A stretch of DNA of 8,513 nt, taken from assembly GCA_031259875.1 (NCBI GenBank), contig JAIRKW010000036.1:1-8513 (forward strand), read 5' to 3'. The stretch's first letter is position 1; each line of letters begins with the position of its first letter. The stretch comes from Campylobacteraceae bacterium (lineage in GTDB: Bacteria; Campylobacterota; Campylobacteria; Campylobacterales; Campylobacteraceae). Below the pieces are notes generated by a model. It did no database searches. It saw only the letters and a program-made list of their open reading frames with translations, and was not told the DNA's origin. Shown here piece by piece: positions 1 to 6,888 of the stretch. A program made the position numbers and the translations under genes.

Positions 1-344
1 TTGTTGATATCGGAGCGGCAAGCTGCGACAGAGTAGATTATCCTGATTTTGCACACACGCTTTGCGAAGCAGTATTGAACGACGATAAAAGTTTCGGAAT
101 ATTGATATGCGGTTCAGGTATCGGCATGAGCATGGCGGCAAACAGGCATAAAGGCATAAGAGCCGCACTTTGCCACGACGCATATACGGCAAAAATGGCG
201 CGCGCTCATAACGACGCAAATGTTTTATGCTTTGGAGAAAGAATCTCGGGACTTGGTGTCATAGAGTCAATGATTGACGCGTGGATAAATTCTTCGTTTG
301 AAGGTGGCAGACATGCCCTGCGCATCAATAAAATAGAGATTTGA
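1..344 (+). CDS. rpiB: Ribose-5-phosphate isomerase B, 3' part (5' end outside window)
   Basis: Interconverts ribulose-5-phosphate and ribose-5-phosphate in the non-oxidative pentose phosphate pathway, in the cytoplasm. The reading frame is open from base 3 and gives 113 residues before TGA; the family is about 145-150 residues, so roughly 30-35 N-terminal residues (including the usual SDHxG motif) lie upstream. Visible family signatures are VDYPDFA near the fragment start, ILICGSGIGMS with the catalytic-base Cys (codon 108-110, equivalent to E. coli RpiB Cys66), GIRAALCHDAYTAKMARAHNDANVL including the His equivalent to E. coli His99, and the C-terminal FEGGRH phosphate-binding segment. A TTG at 75 is only an internal codon, not the start. 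The stop lies 13 nt before apt, and ribose-5-phosphate feeds PRPP, the co-substrate of Apt, so the pairing makes metabolic sense. Confidence 0.96.
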   Translation, partial: VDIGAASCDRVDYPDFAHTLCEAVLNDDKSFGILICGSGIGMSMAANRHKGIRAALCHDAYTAKMARAHNDANVLCFGERISGLGVIESMIDAWINSSFEGGRHALRINKIEI

Positions 345-357
345 TAAAGGAGGGTTG

Positions 358-915
358 ATGGTTGTTTTGAATGACAAGGAGAAAGAGTATCTTAGGAATA
401 AAATAAGAGATGTGTATGATTTTCCAAAACCAGGAATCACATATAGAGATATAACCACGCTTTTAAACGACAAAAAAGCTTTCAACTTTTTAATAGACCA
501 TTTGGTAAAAAGATATGAAGACACTGATTTTGAATTTATAGCGGGAATTGAGAGCAGAGGTTTTATATTCGCAGGCGCACTTGCCGCAAAATTAAACATA
601 GCTTTCGTACCAATAAGAAAACCGAAAAAACTCCCCTACACTACCATAAGCGAAAAATACTCCCTCGAATACGGTGTAGACGAAATAGAGATACACATAG
701 ACGCTTTTAGCACATCATCACAAAATCCGCCCAAAGTTTTATTGGTTGATGATTTGATAGCAACAGGAGGCACTGCGCTGGCCGCCGTAAAGCTTTTAGG
801 CAAGATAAACGTAGAGTGTGTTGAAGCCTGTTTCTTGATAAATCTAAAATCCTTAAAAGGTGATGTTCAAATAGTAAAAACAACGCCTGTATATTCCGTA
901 TTGGAGATTTCTTGA
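358..915 (+). CDS. apt: Adenine phosphoribosyltransferase
   Basis: Cytoplasmic purine-salvage enzyme: adenine plus PRPP gives AMP and pyrophosphate. I chose the ATG at 358 (185 residues), preceded by the strong Shine-Dalgarno AAGGAGG at 347-353; an in-frame TTG at 355 sits inside the SD spacing and is unlikely. Family features in order are the N-terminal DFPKPGITYRDITTLL (residues about 22-37), the core GIESRGFIFAGALA, the flexible-loop region with RKPKKLPY, and the PRPP-binding loop VLLVDDLIATGGTALAA (residues 127-143) with the paired Asp131/Asp132 and the T-G-G-T turn. Length is normal for bacterial Apt (170-185). The TGA stop shares its last base with the trpB start (TGATG), implying translational coupling. 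Identification is secure. Confidence 0.97.
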   Translation: MVVLNDKEKEYLRNKIRDVYDFPKPGITYRDITTLLNDKKAFNFLIDHLVKRYEDTDFEFIAGIESRGFIFAGALAAKLNIAFVPIRKPKKLPYTTISEKYSLEYGVDEIEIHIDAFSTSSQNPPKVLLVDDLIATGGTALAAVKLLGKINVECVEACFLINLKSLKGDVQIVKTTPVYSVLEIS

Positions 916-2117
916 TGTATATCCCCAAACCTTCAAAATTTGACCCCAATGATTTAGGGCATTTTGGCATATACGGCGGACGATTTGTCCCGGAAACTCT
1001 TATGCCGATTTTAGAAGAGCTTGATGCGGAGTATAAAAAAGTACGCTTCAATAAAGAATTTTGGAGCGAAGTTGATAAGTATTTGAAAGATTATGTCGGA
1101 CGTCCTTCACCGCTATACTTTGCGCAAAATCTCTCAAATGAATTTGGAGCAAAGATATATCTCAAAAGAGAAGATTTAAATCACACGGGCTCTCACAAGA
1201 TAAATAACACCATAGTTCAAGGACTCCTTGCTAAAAAGATGGGTAAAAAAAAGATTATCGCAGAAACAGGAGCCGGTCAGCATGGAGTTGCAAGCTCAAC
1301 AGTAGCGGCTCTTTTGGGACTTGAATGTGAGATATTTATGGGCGAAAAAGATACCATAAGGCAAGAGCTTAACGTATTTCGCATGAGACTTTTGGGTGCA
1401 AAAGTGCACAGCGTAAAAAGCGGCAGCAGAACGCTCAAAGACGCCATGAATGACGCTATAAGACATTGGGTGACAAACGCAAGAGATACTTTTTATGTTA
1501 TAGGCACAGTAGCTGGTCCTCATCCATATCCTATGATGGTCAGAGATTTTCAAGCAGTTATCGGTGATGAAGCAAGGGAGCAGATTTTGCAAGCAGAAGG
1601 GAAGCTGCCTGATTTTATCATAGCATGTATCGGCGGCGGCAGTAATGCTATGGGGATATTCAGCCGATTTTTGGAAGATGAGAGCGTAAATTGTATCGGT
1701 ATAGAAGCAGGCGGTATGGGGATAGATACAAACAAACACGGAGCAAGTTTAGCGCGTGGAAGTGCAGGCGTTTTACACGGACAGATGAGTTATCTTTTGC
1801 AAGATGACGATGGTCAGATACAAGAGGCTTACTCTATATCGGCAGGACTTGATTATCCGGGCATCGGACCTGAACACGCATATCTAAAAAGCCTTGATAA
1901 GGTAACGTATGAGAGCATAACCGACAAAGAGGCGCTTGACGCATTTGTGTGGCTCTCTAAACAAGAGGGTATCATACCCGCATTTGAAAGCGCGCACGCA
2001 GTGGCATATCTAAAAAAAATGCCCAAAGAGCTTATTAAAAACTCTACTATAATAGTCAATATCTCAGGACGCGGCGACAAGGATATAACTCAAGCAAAAA
2101 CATTGCTTGAGTTATAA
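915..2117 (+). CDS. trpB: Tryptophan synthase beta chain, no trpA nearby
   Basis: PLP enzyme that condenses indole and L-serine to L-tryptophan; normally a partner of TrpA in an alpha2-beta2 complex. Start ATG 915 overlaps the apt stop by one base, with GGAG at 903-906 as SD; the protein is 400 residues, normal for the TrpB1 type. Seen are GIYGGRFVPETLMP at the N terminus, GRPSPLY, KREDLNHTGSHKINN with the PLP Schiff-base Lys95 (codon 1197-1199), IAETGAGQHG with the catalytic Glu117, the phosphate-binding GGGSNAMG near residue 240, GLDYPGIGPEHA, and the C-terminal SGRGDKD, where the Ser contacts the pyridine nitrogen in the family. All key residues are present, so it should be active. There is no trpA or other trp gene in the window, which is unusual because trpB is commonly next to trpA. 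It may be a second or relocated copy; that is inference. Confidence 0.96.
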   Translation: MYIPKPSKFDPNDLGHFGIYGGRFVPETLMPILEELDAEYKKVRFNKEFWSEVDKYLKDYVGRPSPLYFAQNLSNEFGAKIYLKREDLNHTGSHKINNTIVQGLLAKKMGKKKIIAETGAGQHGVASSTVAALLGLECEIFMGEKDTIRQELNVFRMRLLGAKVHSVKSGSRTLKDAMNDAIRHWVTNARDTFYVIGTVAGPHPYPMMVRDFQAVIGDEAREQILQAEGKLPDFIIACIGGGSNAMGIFSRFLEDESVNCIGIEAGGMGIDTNKHGASLARGSAGVLHGQMSYLLQDDDGQIQEAYSISAGLDYPGIGPEHAYLKSLDKVTYESITDKEALDAFVWLSKQEGIIPAFESAHAVAYLKKMPKELIKNSTIIVNISGRGDKDITQAKTLLEL

Positions 2118-2125
2118 GGTTTTTC

Positions 2126-2734
2126 ATGGAAGAGCTGCTTAGCGAACTGATTTTAAAATACGGTTATATTATTCTCTTTGTGTGGTGTATCTTAGAAGGC
2201 GAAATGGCGCTCATCATGGGCGGTATACTCTCGCATTCCGGGGATATGAATCTTTGCTATGCTATATTTATAGCAGGACTCGGAGGTTTTGCAGGAGACC
2301 AGATATATTTTTACATTGGAAGATATTTTAAAAAAAATATCAACAAAATGCTAAAAAAACAGCGGAGAAAATTTGCCATAGCGCACCTGCTTTTAAAGCG
2401 TTACGGCTGGCCTGTGATATTTATACAACGCTATATGTACGGACTTCGCACCGTTATACCAATGTCTATAGGCATCACAAGATACAGCGGAAAAAAGTTC
2501 GCTTTCATTAATCTTATAAGCGCATGGTGCTGGGCGGCTGCGACGATAATCCCTGCGTATTTACTTGGAGACCATATATGGAAACTGATAGACCTTGCCA
2601 GAGAGCATTGGTATTTTGCGATACCTGTAGTTCTGTCATTTGCCTGTATAATAATCTTTATCTTCAAAAGGATAGAGAACAAACTTTATAAAGAAAAACT
2701 GAGGAAAAAAAATGAATATCAAAACAACAAATGA
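2126..2734 (+). CDS. DedA family integral membrane protein
   Basis: A 202-residue inner-membrane protein of the DedA/VTT superfamily, whose members are implicated in membrane homeostasis and lipid (undecaprenyl-phosphate or phosphatidylethanolamine) flipping. Hydrophobic segments lie at about 11-33, 42-63, 126-147 and 163-181. Family landmarks are the acidic LEGEMALIMGG (Glu24, Glu26) in the first re-entrant region, GDQIYFYIGRYF (Asp58) and the IQRYMYGLRTVIPMSIGITR block (Arg102, Arg108), matching the conserved F.R..P..R.......G pattern of DedA proteins. The C terminus is Lys-rich. Start ATG 2126 lies 8 nt after the trpB stop with a weak AAGG (2116-2119) as SD. Its 3' end overlaps pepA by 23 nt. 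The precise substrate cannot be read from the sequence. Confidence 0.92.
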   Translation: MEELLSELILKYGYIILFVWCILEGEMALIMGGILSHSGDMNLCYAIFIAGLGGFAGDQIYFYIGRYFKKNINKMLKKQRRKFAIAHLLLKRYGWPVIFIQRYMYGLRTVIPMSIGITRYSGKKFAFINLISAWCWAAATIIPAYLLGDHIWKLIDLAREHWYFAIPVVLSFACIIIFIFKRIENKLYKEKLRKKNEYQNNK

Positions 2735-4163
2735 GACTCTGGAAAATATAAACACTCAAGCGGTTATAGTTTTTATAGTTGATAAAAATTTCAACCACGT
2801 TTGGATTAAACACAAAAAAGCTTTGGAAGCTGCAAACTTTAAAGGCGAGAGCGAAGAAGCGATACTGCTTTTGGAAGATGGATATGTGTATGTCGGATGC
2901 GCAAATTTACAACCGGACGAACTTCGTATCGCCGCCGCAAAAGCCATAAAAACATTAAGACAGACATCTTATAAAAGTGCAAAAATCGGCTCATATATTG
3001 AAGATACACACTCAATGGGGGCATTGATAGAGGGATTTGTATTGGGAAGCTACGAATTTACAAAATACAAAAGCAAAACAGAACCTTTTAATTTAGAAGA
3101 GTTAATAATATCGGCCGACAGTTACAACCAAAACAAAATTTCGCTTGAAGAGCTGCAAAATGCAAAAGAGACCGCTTATATCATAGCAAATGCTGCAAAT
3201 TGGGCAAAAGATATCATCAATACCGCTCCTTACGACTATACTCCTATCCAAATGGCACAGGATGCGCAAAAACTTACTTCAGTTGAAGGCGTAACTTGCA
3301 GGATTTTTGATGAGAAGTTTTTGCAAGAGCAGAAAATGGGCGCATTTTTGGCAGTCAATAGAGCAAGCGTACACCCTCCCCGCCTCATACATTTGACTTA
3401 TATACCCAAAGAAAAATCCAAAAAAAGAGTCGTATTCGTAGGTAAAGGTTTAACTTACGACAGCGGCGGATTGAGCCTTAAGCCAAGCGATTATATGGTA
3501 AGCATGAAAGCCGACAAAAGCGGAGGAGCTGCTGTTATGGCGATTTTAAAAGGAGCAGCAGAACTTAAACTTCCATTTGAAATCCACGCCATCATCGGCG
3601 CTACTGAAAATATGATAGGCGGCAACGCATATAAACCAGACGATATATTAACAGCCAAAAACGGTAAAACCATAGAGGTTAGAAACACTGACGCAGAGGG
3701 TCGTTTGGTACTTGCCGACTGCCTTTGTTATGCGCAAGAACTGCAACCTGACCTTTTGATAGATATGGCAACGTTAACCGGCGCTTGTGTTGTAGCCCTT
3801 GGAGAATACACTACGGGAGTCATGGGATATAATGATAAATTAAAACACGAACTATACAGAGCAGCAACACAAAGCGGAGAGCTTGTAAATAGCCTCTCGT
3901 TCAATAGATACCTGAAAAAACTCCTCAAAAGCAATATAGCCGATATTTCAAATATCTCTTCGTCAAGATACGGAGGAGCGATAACTGCCGCACTGTTTTT
4001 AGACAACTTTATAGAAGAGTCCTTTAAAGACAAATGGCTGCATTTGGATATAGCAGGACCGGCTTATATTGAGAAAGAGTGGGGATATAATCAAAGCGGT
4101 GCAAGCGGCGCTGGAGTGCGTATGAATCTGTACTGGCTCATAAATCAGCAAGGAGACAAATAA
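2712..4163 (+). CDS. pepA: Leucyl (cytosol) aminopeptidase, M17 family
   Basis: Two-metal aminopeptidase that removes N-terminal residues from peptides in the cytoplasm; family members normally form hexamers. The protein has 483 residues, with a divergent N-terminal domain (about 1-160) and the catalytic domain from about 165 on. Metal and catalytic residues seen are GKGLTYDSGG (Lys245, Asp250), MKADKSGGAAV (Asp268) and the M17 signature NTDAEGRL (Asp327, Glu329, Arg331), so it should be active. Start ATG 2712 is preceded by GAGG at 2701-2704 and lies inside the end of dedA (23-nt overlap, different frame), which suggests translational coupling. The TAA stop shares its last base with the ychF ATG. 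In E. coli PepA also binds DNA at cer/xer sites and at carAB; nothing here indicates whether this protein does. Confidence 0.96.
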   Translation: MNIKTTNETLENINTQAVIVFIVDKNFNHVWIKHKKALEAANFKGESEEAILLLEDGYVYVGCANLQPDELRIAAAKAIKTLRQTSYKSAKIGSYIEDTHSMGALIEGFVLGSYEFTKYKSKTEPFNLEELIISADSYNQNKISLEELQNAKETAYIIANAANWAKDIINTAPYDYTPIQMAQDAQKLTSVEGVTCRIFDEKFLQEQKMGAFLAVNRASVHPPRLIHLTYIPKEKSKKRVVFVGKGLTYDSGGLSLKPSDYMVSMKADKSGGAAVMAILKGAAELKLPFEIHAIIGATENMIGGNAYKPDDILTAKNGKTIEVRNTDAEGRLVLADCLCYAQELQPDLLIDMATLTGACVVALGEYTTGVMGYNDKLKHELYRAATQSGELVNSLSFNRYLKKLLKSNIADISNISSSRYGGAITAALFLDNFIEESFKDKWLHLDIAGPAYIEKEWGYNQSGASGAGVRMNLYWLINQQGDK

Positions 4164-5263
4164 TGGGTCTTGGAGTTGGTATAGTAGGACTTCCCAATGT
4201 CGGCAAATCTACAACATTCAATGCACTTACAAAAGCTGGGAATGCTGAATCAGCAAACTATCCGTTTTGTACTATTGAGCCAAACAAAGCCATCGTTCCG
4301 GTTCCGGATTCTCGTCTTTTTGAACTTGCAAAGATAGTAAAACCAGAACGCATTCAGTATTCAACCATCGATTTTGTGGATATAGCAGGACTTGTTAGGG
4401 GAGCCAGTAAAGGCGAAGGACTTGGCAATCAATTTTTGTCAAACATAAGAGAGGTTGAGGTTATACTGCACATTGTCCGCTGCTTTGAAGATGAAAACAT
4501 CACGCATGTAGAGGGTAAAATAGACCCCTTAAGAGACATCGAGATAATACAAACAGAGCTTATCTTAGCCGATTTACAGCAGCTTGATAAAAAGATAGAT
4601 AAACTTACACGCCAAGCCAAATCAGACAAAGAAGCAAAAGCACAGCTTGATATCGCCTTAAAACTTGCGGAACATTTAGACAGCTTAGAGCCTGTAAACT
4701 CATTTGAAGATAGAGAAAATCCCTCATTTGCAGCATTAAATAAAGAGCTTAGATTTTTATCCGGAAAAACAGTGATATTTGGAGCAAATGTTGATGAAGA
4801 TGCGCTTTTGGAAGATAATATATATGTCAAAAATCTAAAAGAGTATGCCAAAACGATAAATGCCGACGTCATAAAGCTATGTGCAAAGATAGAAGAAGAG
4901 ATAGTAGCTTTAAACGACGAAGAGGCAAAAGAGTTTTTAAACGAACTTGGTATTAAAGAGAGCGGACTTGATAAAATCGTACATCTCTCTTTTGAAAAAT
5001 TAGGACTTATCAGCTACTTTACAGCAGGCGTCAAAGAGGTAAGAGCATGGACTATAGAAAAAGGTTGGAAAGCCCCAAAAGCCGCCTCTGTCATACATAA
5101 TGACTTTGAAAAAGGTTTTATTAGAGCTGAAGTTATCTCTTATGATGACTATATCGCTTACAACGGCGAAAACGGAGCAAAAGATAGCGGCAAAATGCGC
5201 CTTGAAGGCAAAGAATATATCGTCAAAGACGGCGACGTGATGCACTTTAGGTTTAATGTATAA
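4163..5263 (+). CDS. ychF: Redox-regulated ATPase YchF (Obg family, OLA1 type)
   Basis: Universal ribosome-associated P-loop NTPase of 366 residues, normal for YchF. Domains in order: the G domain with Walker A GLPNVGKST (9-17) and G3 DIAGL (73-77), a coiled-coil insertion around 130-175, the altered G4 motif as NVDE (209-212), and a C-terminal TGS domain from about residue 280 (YFTAGVKEVRAWTIEKG through GDVMHFRFNV). The NxxE in place of NKxD is the family trait that gives ATP rather than GTP preference. Start ATG 4163 overlaps the pepA stop (TAATG) with AGGAG at 4151-4155. It is the last gene of the operon, followed by a hairpin. Family literature links YchF to translation under stress and down-regulation of oxidative-stress response. 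Confidence 0.97.
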   Translation: MGLGVGIVGLPNVGKSTTFNALTKAGNAESANYPFCTIEPNKAIVPVPDSRLFELAKIVKPERIQYSTIDFVDIAGLVRGASKGEGLGNQFLSNIREVEVILHIVRCFEDENITHVEGKIDPLRDIEIIQTELILADLQQLDKKIDKLTRQAKSDKEAKAQLDIALKLAEHLDSLEPVNSFEDRENPSFAALNKELRFLSGKTVIFGANVDEDALLEDNIYVKNLKEYAKTINADVIKLCAKIEEEIVALNDEEAKEFLNELGIKESGLDKIVHLSFEKLGLISYFTAGVKEVRAWTIEKGWKAPKAASVIHNDFEKGFIRAEVISYDDYIAYNGENGAKDSGKMRLEGKEYIVKDGDVMHFRFNV

Positions 5264-5282
5264 GATAAAAATATAATTATCA

Positions 5283-5312
5283 AACAAGGCGTGTTTTAAA
5301 ACTCGCCTTGTT
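5283..5312. terminator. Bidirectional terminator-like hairpin between convergent genes
   Basis: Perfect 9-bp stem AACAAGGCG (5283-5291) / CGCCTTGTT (5304-5312) around a 12-nt AT-rich loop that is itself mostly palindromic (GTTTTAAAAC). It sits 20 nt after the ychF stop and 14 nt after the end of the opposing Sel1 gene, where a shared terminator is expected. The T-rich tail is better on the minus strand (TTTGATAATTATATTTTTAT) than on the plus strand, so termination may be stronger for the Sel1 transcript. Confidence 0.75.
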
Positions 5313-5325
5313 GTAAGCGTATTAC

Positions 5326-5595
5326 TTATTTGCCGTAAGCTTCTTTATGTCCAAGCTCACAAGCTTTTTTATAATAATATTTAGCCTTTTTGATATCTTT
5401 TGCAATACCCTCACCTGCCTCATACGCCTGCGCTAAAAAATAGCACGATATACCAAGATTTTTATCATCGCAGGATTGCTCATAAATTGCAAATGTGCTA
5501 CTTTCGATTTCTTTAGCTGCATCAGAAATAGCATTATTAAGTTTCATCAACTCCTCACCCATATAAAACAACCCTCTTTTAAACCATAACCGCAA
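5326..5595 (-). pseudogene. C-terminal fragment of the broken Sel1-repeat protein
   Basis: Carries the end of the ancestral protein: a linker with MGEELMKLNN, a Cys pair (CDDKNLGISC) and a final Sel1 repeat with AYEAGEGIAKDIKKAKYYY, ending at TAA. Family-like sequence starts about residue 8 (GLFYMG); the residues before it are out-of-frame. An internal ATG at 5562-5560 follows no clear SD. It lacks its own signal peptide, so it would not be exported if translated. Confidence 0.6.
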
Positions 5596-5789
5596 GCCTT
5601 TTTGCTATATTCAAAAGCTTTATTGTGGTCATCTTCAATACCATCGCCTCCTATGTATATACTTGCTATCGCTAAACAGCTTTCGGCGAGTTTTTTATCG
5701 CAAGCTTTATCATGATACTCAATAGCTTTTTTATAATCACGCTTTACGCCATTGCCATTTGCATACGCATCACCCGCGTTATAAAACAA
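5547..5789 (-). pseudogene. Middle fragment of the broken Sel1-repeat protein
   Basis: About 79 residues covering two Sel1 repeats with CDKKLAESC and CGYGLKEGC. It begins at a TTG that codes an internal position of the ancestral gene, with no SD in front of it, so independent translation is unlikely. Its last residues (IWVRS) are out of frame, after the fourth shift site. It is in the same frame as the N-terminal fragment because three shifts add up to a multiple of three. Confidence 0.6.
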
Positions 5790-5852
5790 CTGAGTTTTGT
5801 CTTTTTATCGCAACCTTTTATGTAAAATTCAAATGCTTTAGCGGAGTTTTTT

Positions 5853-6263
5853 TCACGCTAAATCCATTGACATACATATTCCAAGGATATAGCAACTCCT
5901 GCCATGATCCAAAGTACAAGCTTTTGAAAAATATGTAAAAGCTTTTGAATAGTCCTGTTTCAAACCGATAGGATCATAATACATAGCGGCTATATTGTAA
6001 CAACTCTCAGCATTATCAAGTTCGCATCCTCTTGTCAAAAACTTTGCCGCTTTTGTGTGATCTAACTTGACACCGCTACCCGTATTGTGAAATGAACCTA
6101 TCGCCCAGCACGCTTCGCCGTTGCCTGCTTCACAAGCTTTTGTAAAATATTGCGCGGAGGTTTTGTATTCCCCTTTATCAAAAGCCTCTTCAGCCAACTC
6201 CATATCGCTTTTGGCATATAGCGCGCAAACAACCATGGCCAACACTAAAAGAATCTTTTTCAC
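5853..6263 (-). CDS. N-terminal fragment of the broken Sel1-repeat protein
   Basis: The piece that would be translated from the native GTG start: 136 residues with the signal peptide (about 1-17) and roughly three Sel1 repeats bearing CEAGNGEAC, CELDNAESC and CTLDHGRSC. The last eight residues (ICMSMDLA) are out-of-frame sequence before TGA. A weak AAGAG lies about 5 nt upstream of the GTG. A short exported repeat protein could still be made. No ATG fits better: the first in-frame ATG falls inside the signal peptide. Confidence 0.6.
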   Translation of the reverse strand: MKKILLVLAMVVCALYAKSDMELAEEAFDKGEYKTSAQYFTKACEAGNGEACWAIGSFHNTGSGVKLDHTKAAKFLTRGCELDNAESCYNIAAMYYDPIGLKQDYSKAFTYFSKACTLDHGRSCYILGICMSMDLA

Positions 6264-6289
6264 AAAATCTCTTAAGAAAAATTTTGATT

Positions 6290-6295
6290 ATTATA
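6290..6295 (-). promoter_or_regulatory. Candidate -10 box for the Sel1-repeat gene
   Basis: Perfect TATAAT on the minus strand, about 27 nt before the GTG start, in very AT-rich DNA. No convincing -35 is seen, which is common for sigma70 promoters in Campylobacterota. Any promoter call in DNA this AT-rich is weak. Confidence 0.35.
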
Positions 6296-6318
6296 TCAAA
6301 TTAAATATTATTGATATA
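6292..6318. promoter_or_regulatory. 8-bp inverted repeat over the candidate -10 (possible operator)
   Basis: Arms TATATCAA (6292-6299) and TTGATATA (6311-6318) are perfect reverse complements separated by 11 bp, giving a centre-to-centre distance of 19 bp (about two helical turns). It overlaps the candidate minus-strand -10 box, where a dimeric repressor would act. Chance occurrence is possible because the region is nearly all A/T. Confidence 0.3.
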
Positions 6319-6440
6319 TAGTTTGTTATTTTTATTTTATTATTTAAGATTTTTTTAGCTAACATTCTAAAAATAATTCATGGTATTTGGTATAAATATA
6401 TTGCGATATATAAATAATTCTTTACGAAAATAATTATATT

Positions 6441-6472
6441 TATCATACAATTATCTATAATATCATAAAATT
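6441..6472. repeat. Two 12-bp direct repeats spaced exactly 20 bp
   Basis: TATCATACAATT (6441-6452) and TATCATAAAATT (6461-6472) differ at one base and start 20 bp apart, about two helical turns. They flank or overlap a TATAAT at 6456-6461 that is a plausible -10 for the membrane protein gene at 6544. The spacing is what tandem binding of a regulator would need, but the AT-rich context makes this tentative. Confidence 0.35.
6456..6461 (+). promoter_or_regulatory. Candidate -10 box for the 6544 gene
   Basis: Perfect TATAAT on the plus strand about 82 nt before the ATG, with no recognisable -35. A second, weaker option is TAAAAT at 6518-6523, which lies too close to the SD to leave a normal leader. 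Position is a guess from consensus alone. Confidence 0.3.
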
Positions 6473-6543
6473 CTCTTGGGATTATATAGGTAAACTTCTA
6501 CAAAAAGTTGGTTACGGTAAAATTTTTAAATGAAAGGAAATCC

Positions 6544-6888
6544 ATGAGTGTGTCTAAAAAGAGTTTTTTCATTTTGACATTTTTATTAGTTTGTGCAGAA
6601 GTGGCGTTTTGCCAAAATGGTAGCAATTCATCCGAAGAAGTAATAACAGGACTAACCCTAAACGCTTCAATTCCGGAACTCCTCAACGTAAATAGTTTTG
6701 AAAAAGGGACAATCACATCCACCTGCATTTGTGGATGGAATGATCCCAAGATATCCTTGTCAATCATCGCTATTACGATGGCTATTTTGTGGGTTGGCTA
6801 CAAAGTCACGATAGCCATTCTGTGGGTCAGTTACAAAGTATTGTTTGGCAAAAAAACTCCAAAAGAACCTCTCCCATCATTGCAATGA
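6544..6888 (+). CDS. Small exported/membrane protein with duplicated transmembrane segment, unknown function
   Basis: I do not recognise this 114-residue protein. ATG 6544 was chosen because AAGGA (6534-6538) lies at correct SD spacing; a TTG at 6508 would only add 12 residues in front of the signal peptide. Residues 5-22 form a Sec signal peptide (SFFILTFLLVCAEVAFC), 24-58 are polar and presumably periplasmic, Cys61-x-Cys63 form a CxC motif, and 70-101 are strongly hydrophobic. Within this stretch an 11-residue unit is repeated in tandem: TMAILWVGYKV (78-88) and TIAILWVSYKV (89-99). The C terminus is basic and Pro-rich. The stop TGA is followed in the same frame by 55 more open codons, so the gene may once have been about 170 codons. 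The overall form (signal peptide, short domain, TM region, short tail) recalls small subunits of secretion or conjugation systems, but that is only a guess. Confidence 0.65.
   Translation: MSVSKKSFFILTFLLVCAEVAFCQNGSNSSEEVITGLTLNASIPELLNVNSFEKGTITSTCICGWNDPKISLSIIAITMAILWVGYKVTIAILWVSYKVLFGKKTPKEPLPSLQ

Larger units (their letters stand above)
5326..6263 (-). pseudogene. Secreted Sel1/Hcp-like cysteine-repeat protein, broken by four frameshifts
   Basis: Start is GTG at 6263-6261, giving MKKILLVLAMVVCALYAKS, a typical Sec signal peptide, followed by Sel1-like (TPR-related) 36-residue repeats. Seven Cys pairs can be read across all frames: six C-x7-C and one C-x8-C, as in Helicobacter cysteine-rich (Hcp) proteins, whose pairs form disulfides. 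The frame breaks near 5879-5882 (missing A in GGA-AT-ATG), 5847-5853 (A7 where A8 is needed), about 5782-5785 and about 5565-5568 (both in TTGTTTTATA). Restoring the frame at each gives an uninterrupted protein of about 312 residues that ends at TAA 5328-5326. As read, only the first 136 residues would be made from the native start. Hcp-like proteins are exported scaffolds or interaction proteins in this phylum; the exact role is unknown. Sequencing error in short homopolymers is the main alternative to true decay. Confidence 0.85.

Noticed and set aside
75..77. TTG 75 as the rpiB start
   Set aside because: The frame stays open upstream and encodes the conserved VDYPDFA segment, so the gene begins before the window.
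4429..4872. Long antisense open frames inside ychF, trpB, pepA, apt and dedA
   Set aside because: They lie opposite well-conserved genes, have no SD or recognisable motif, and are Ser/Cys/Leu-rich as expected for shadows.
6121..6321. Plus-strand open frame opposite the start of the Sel1-repeat gene
   Set aside because: It is the complement of a recognised signal peptide and first repeat, with no family-like sequence of its own.
6886..6888. TGA read as selenocysteine
   Set aside because: No convincing SECIS-type hairpin directly downstream (only a 4-bp stem), and the context (SLQ-TGA-PY) resembles no redox motif.
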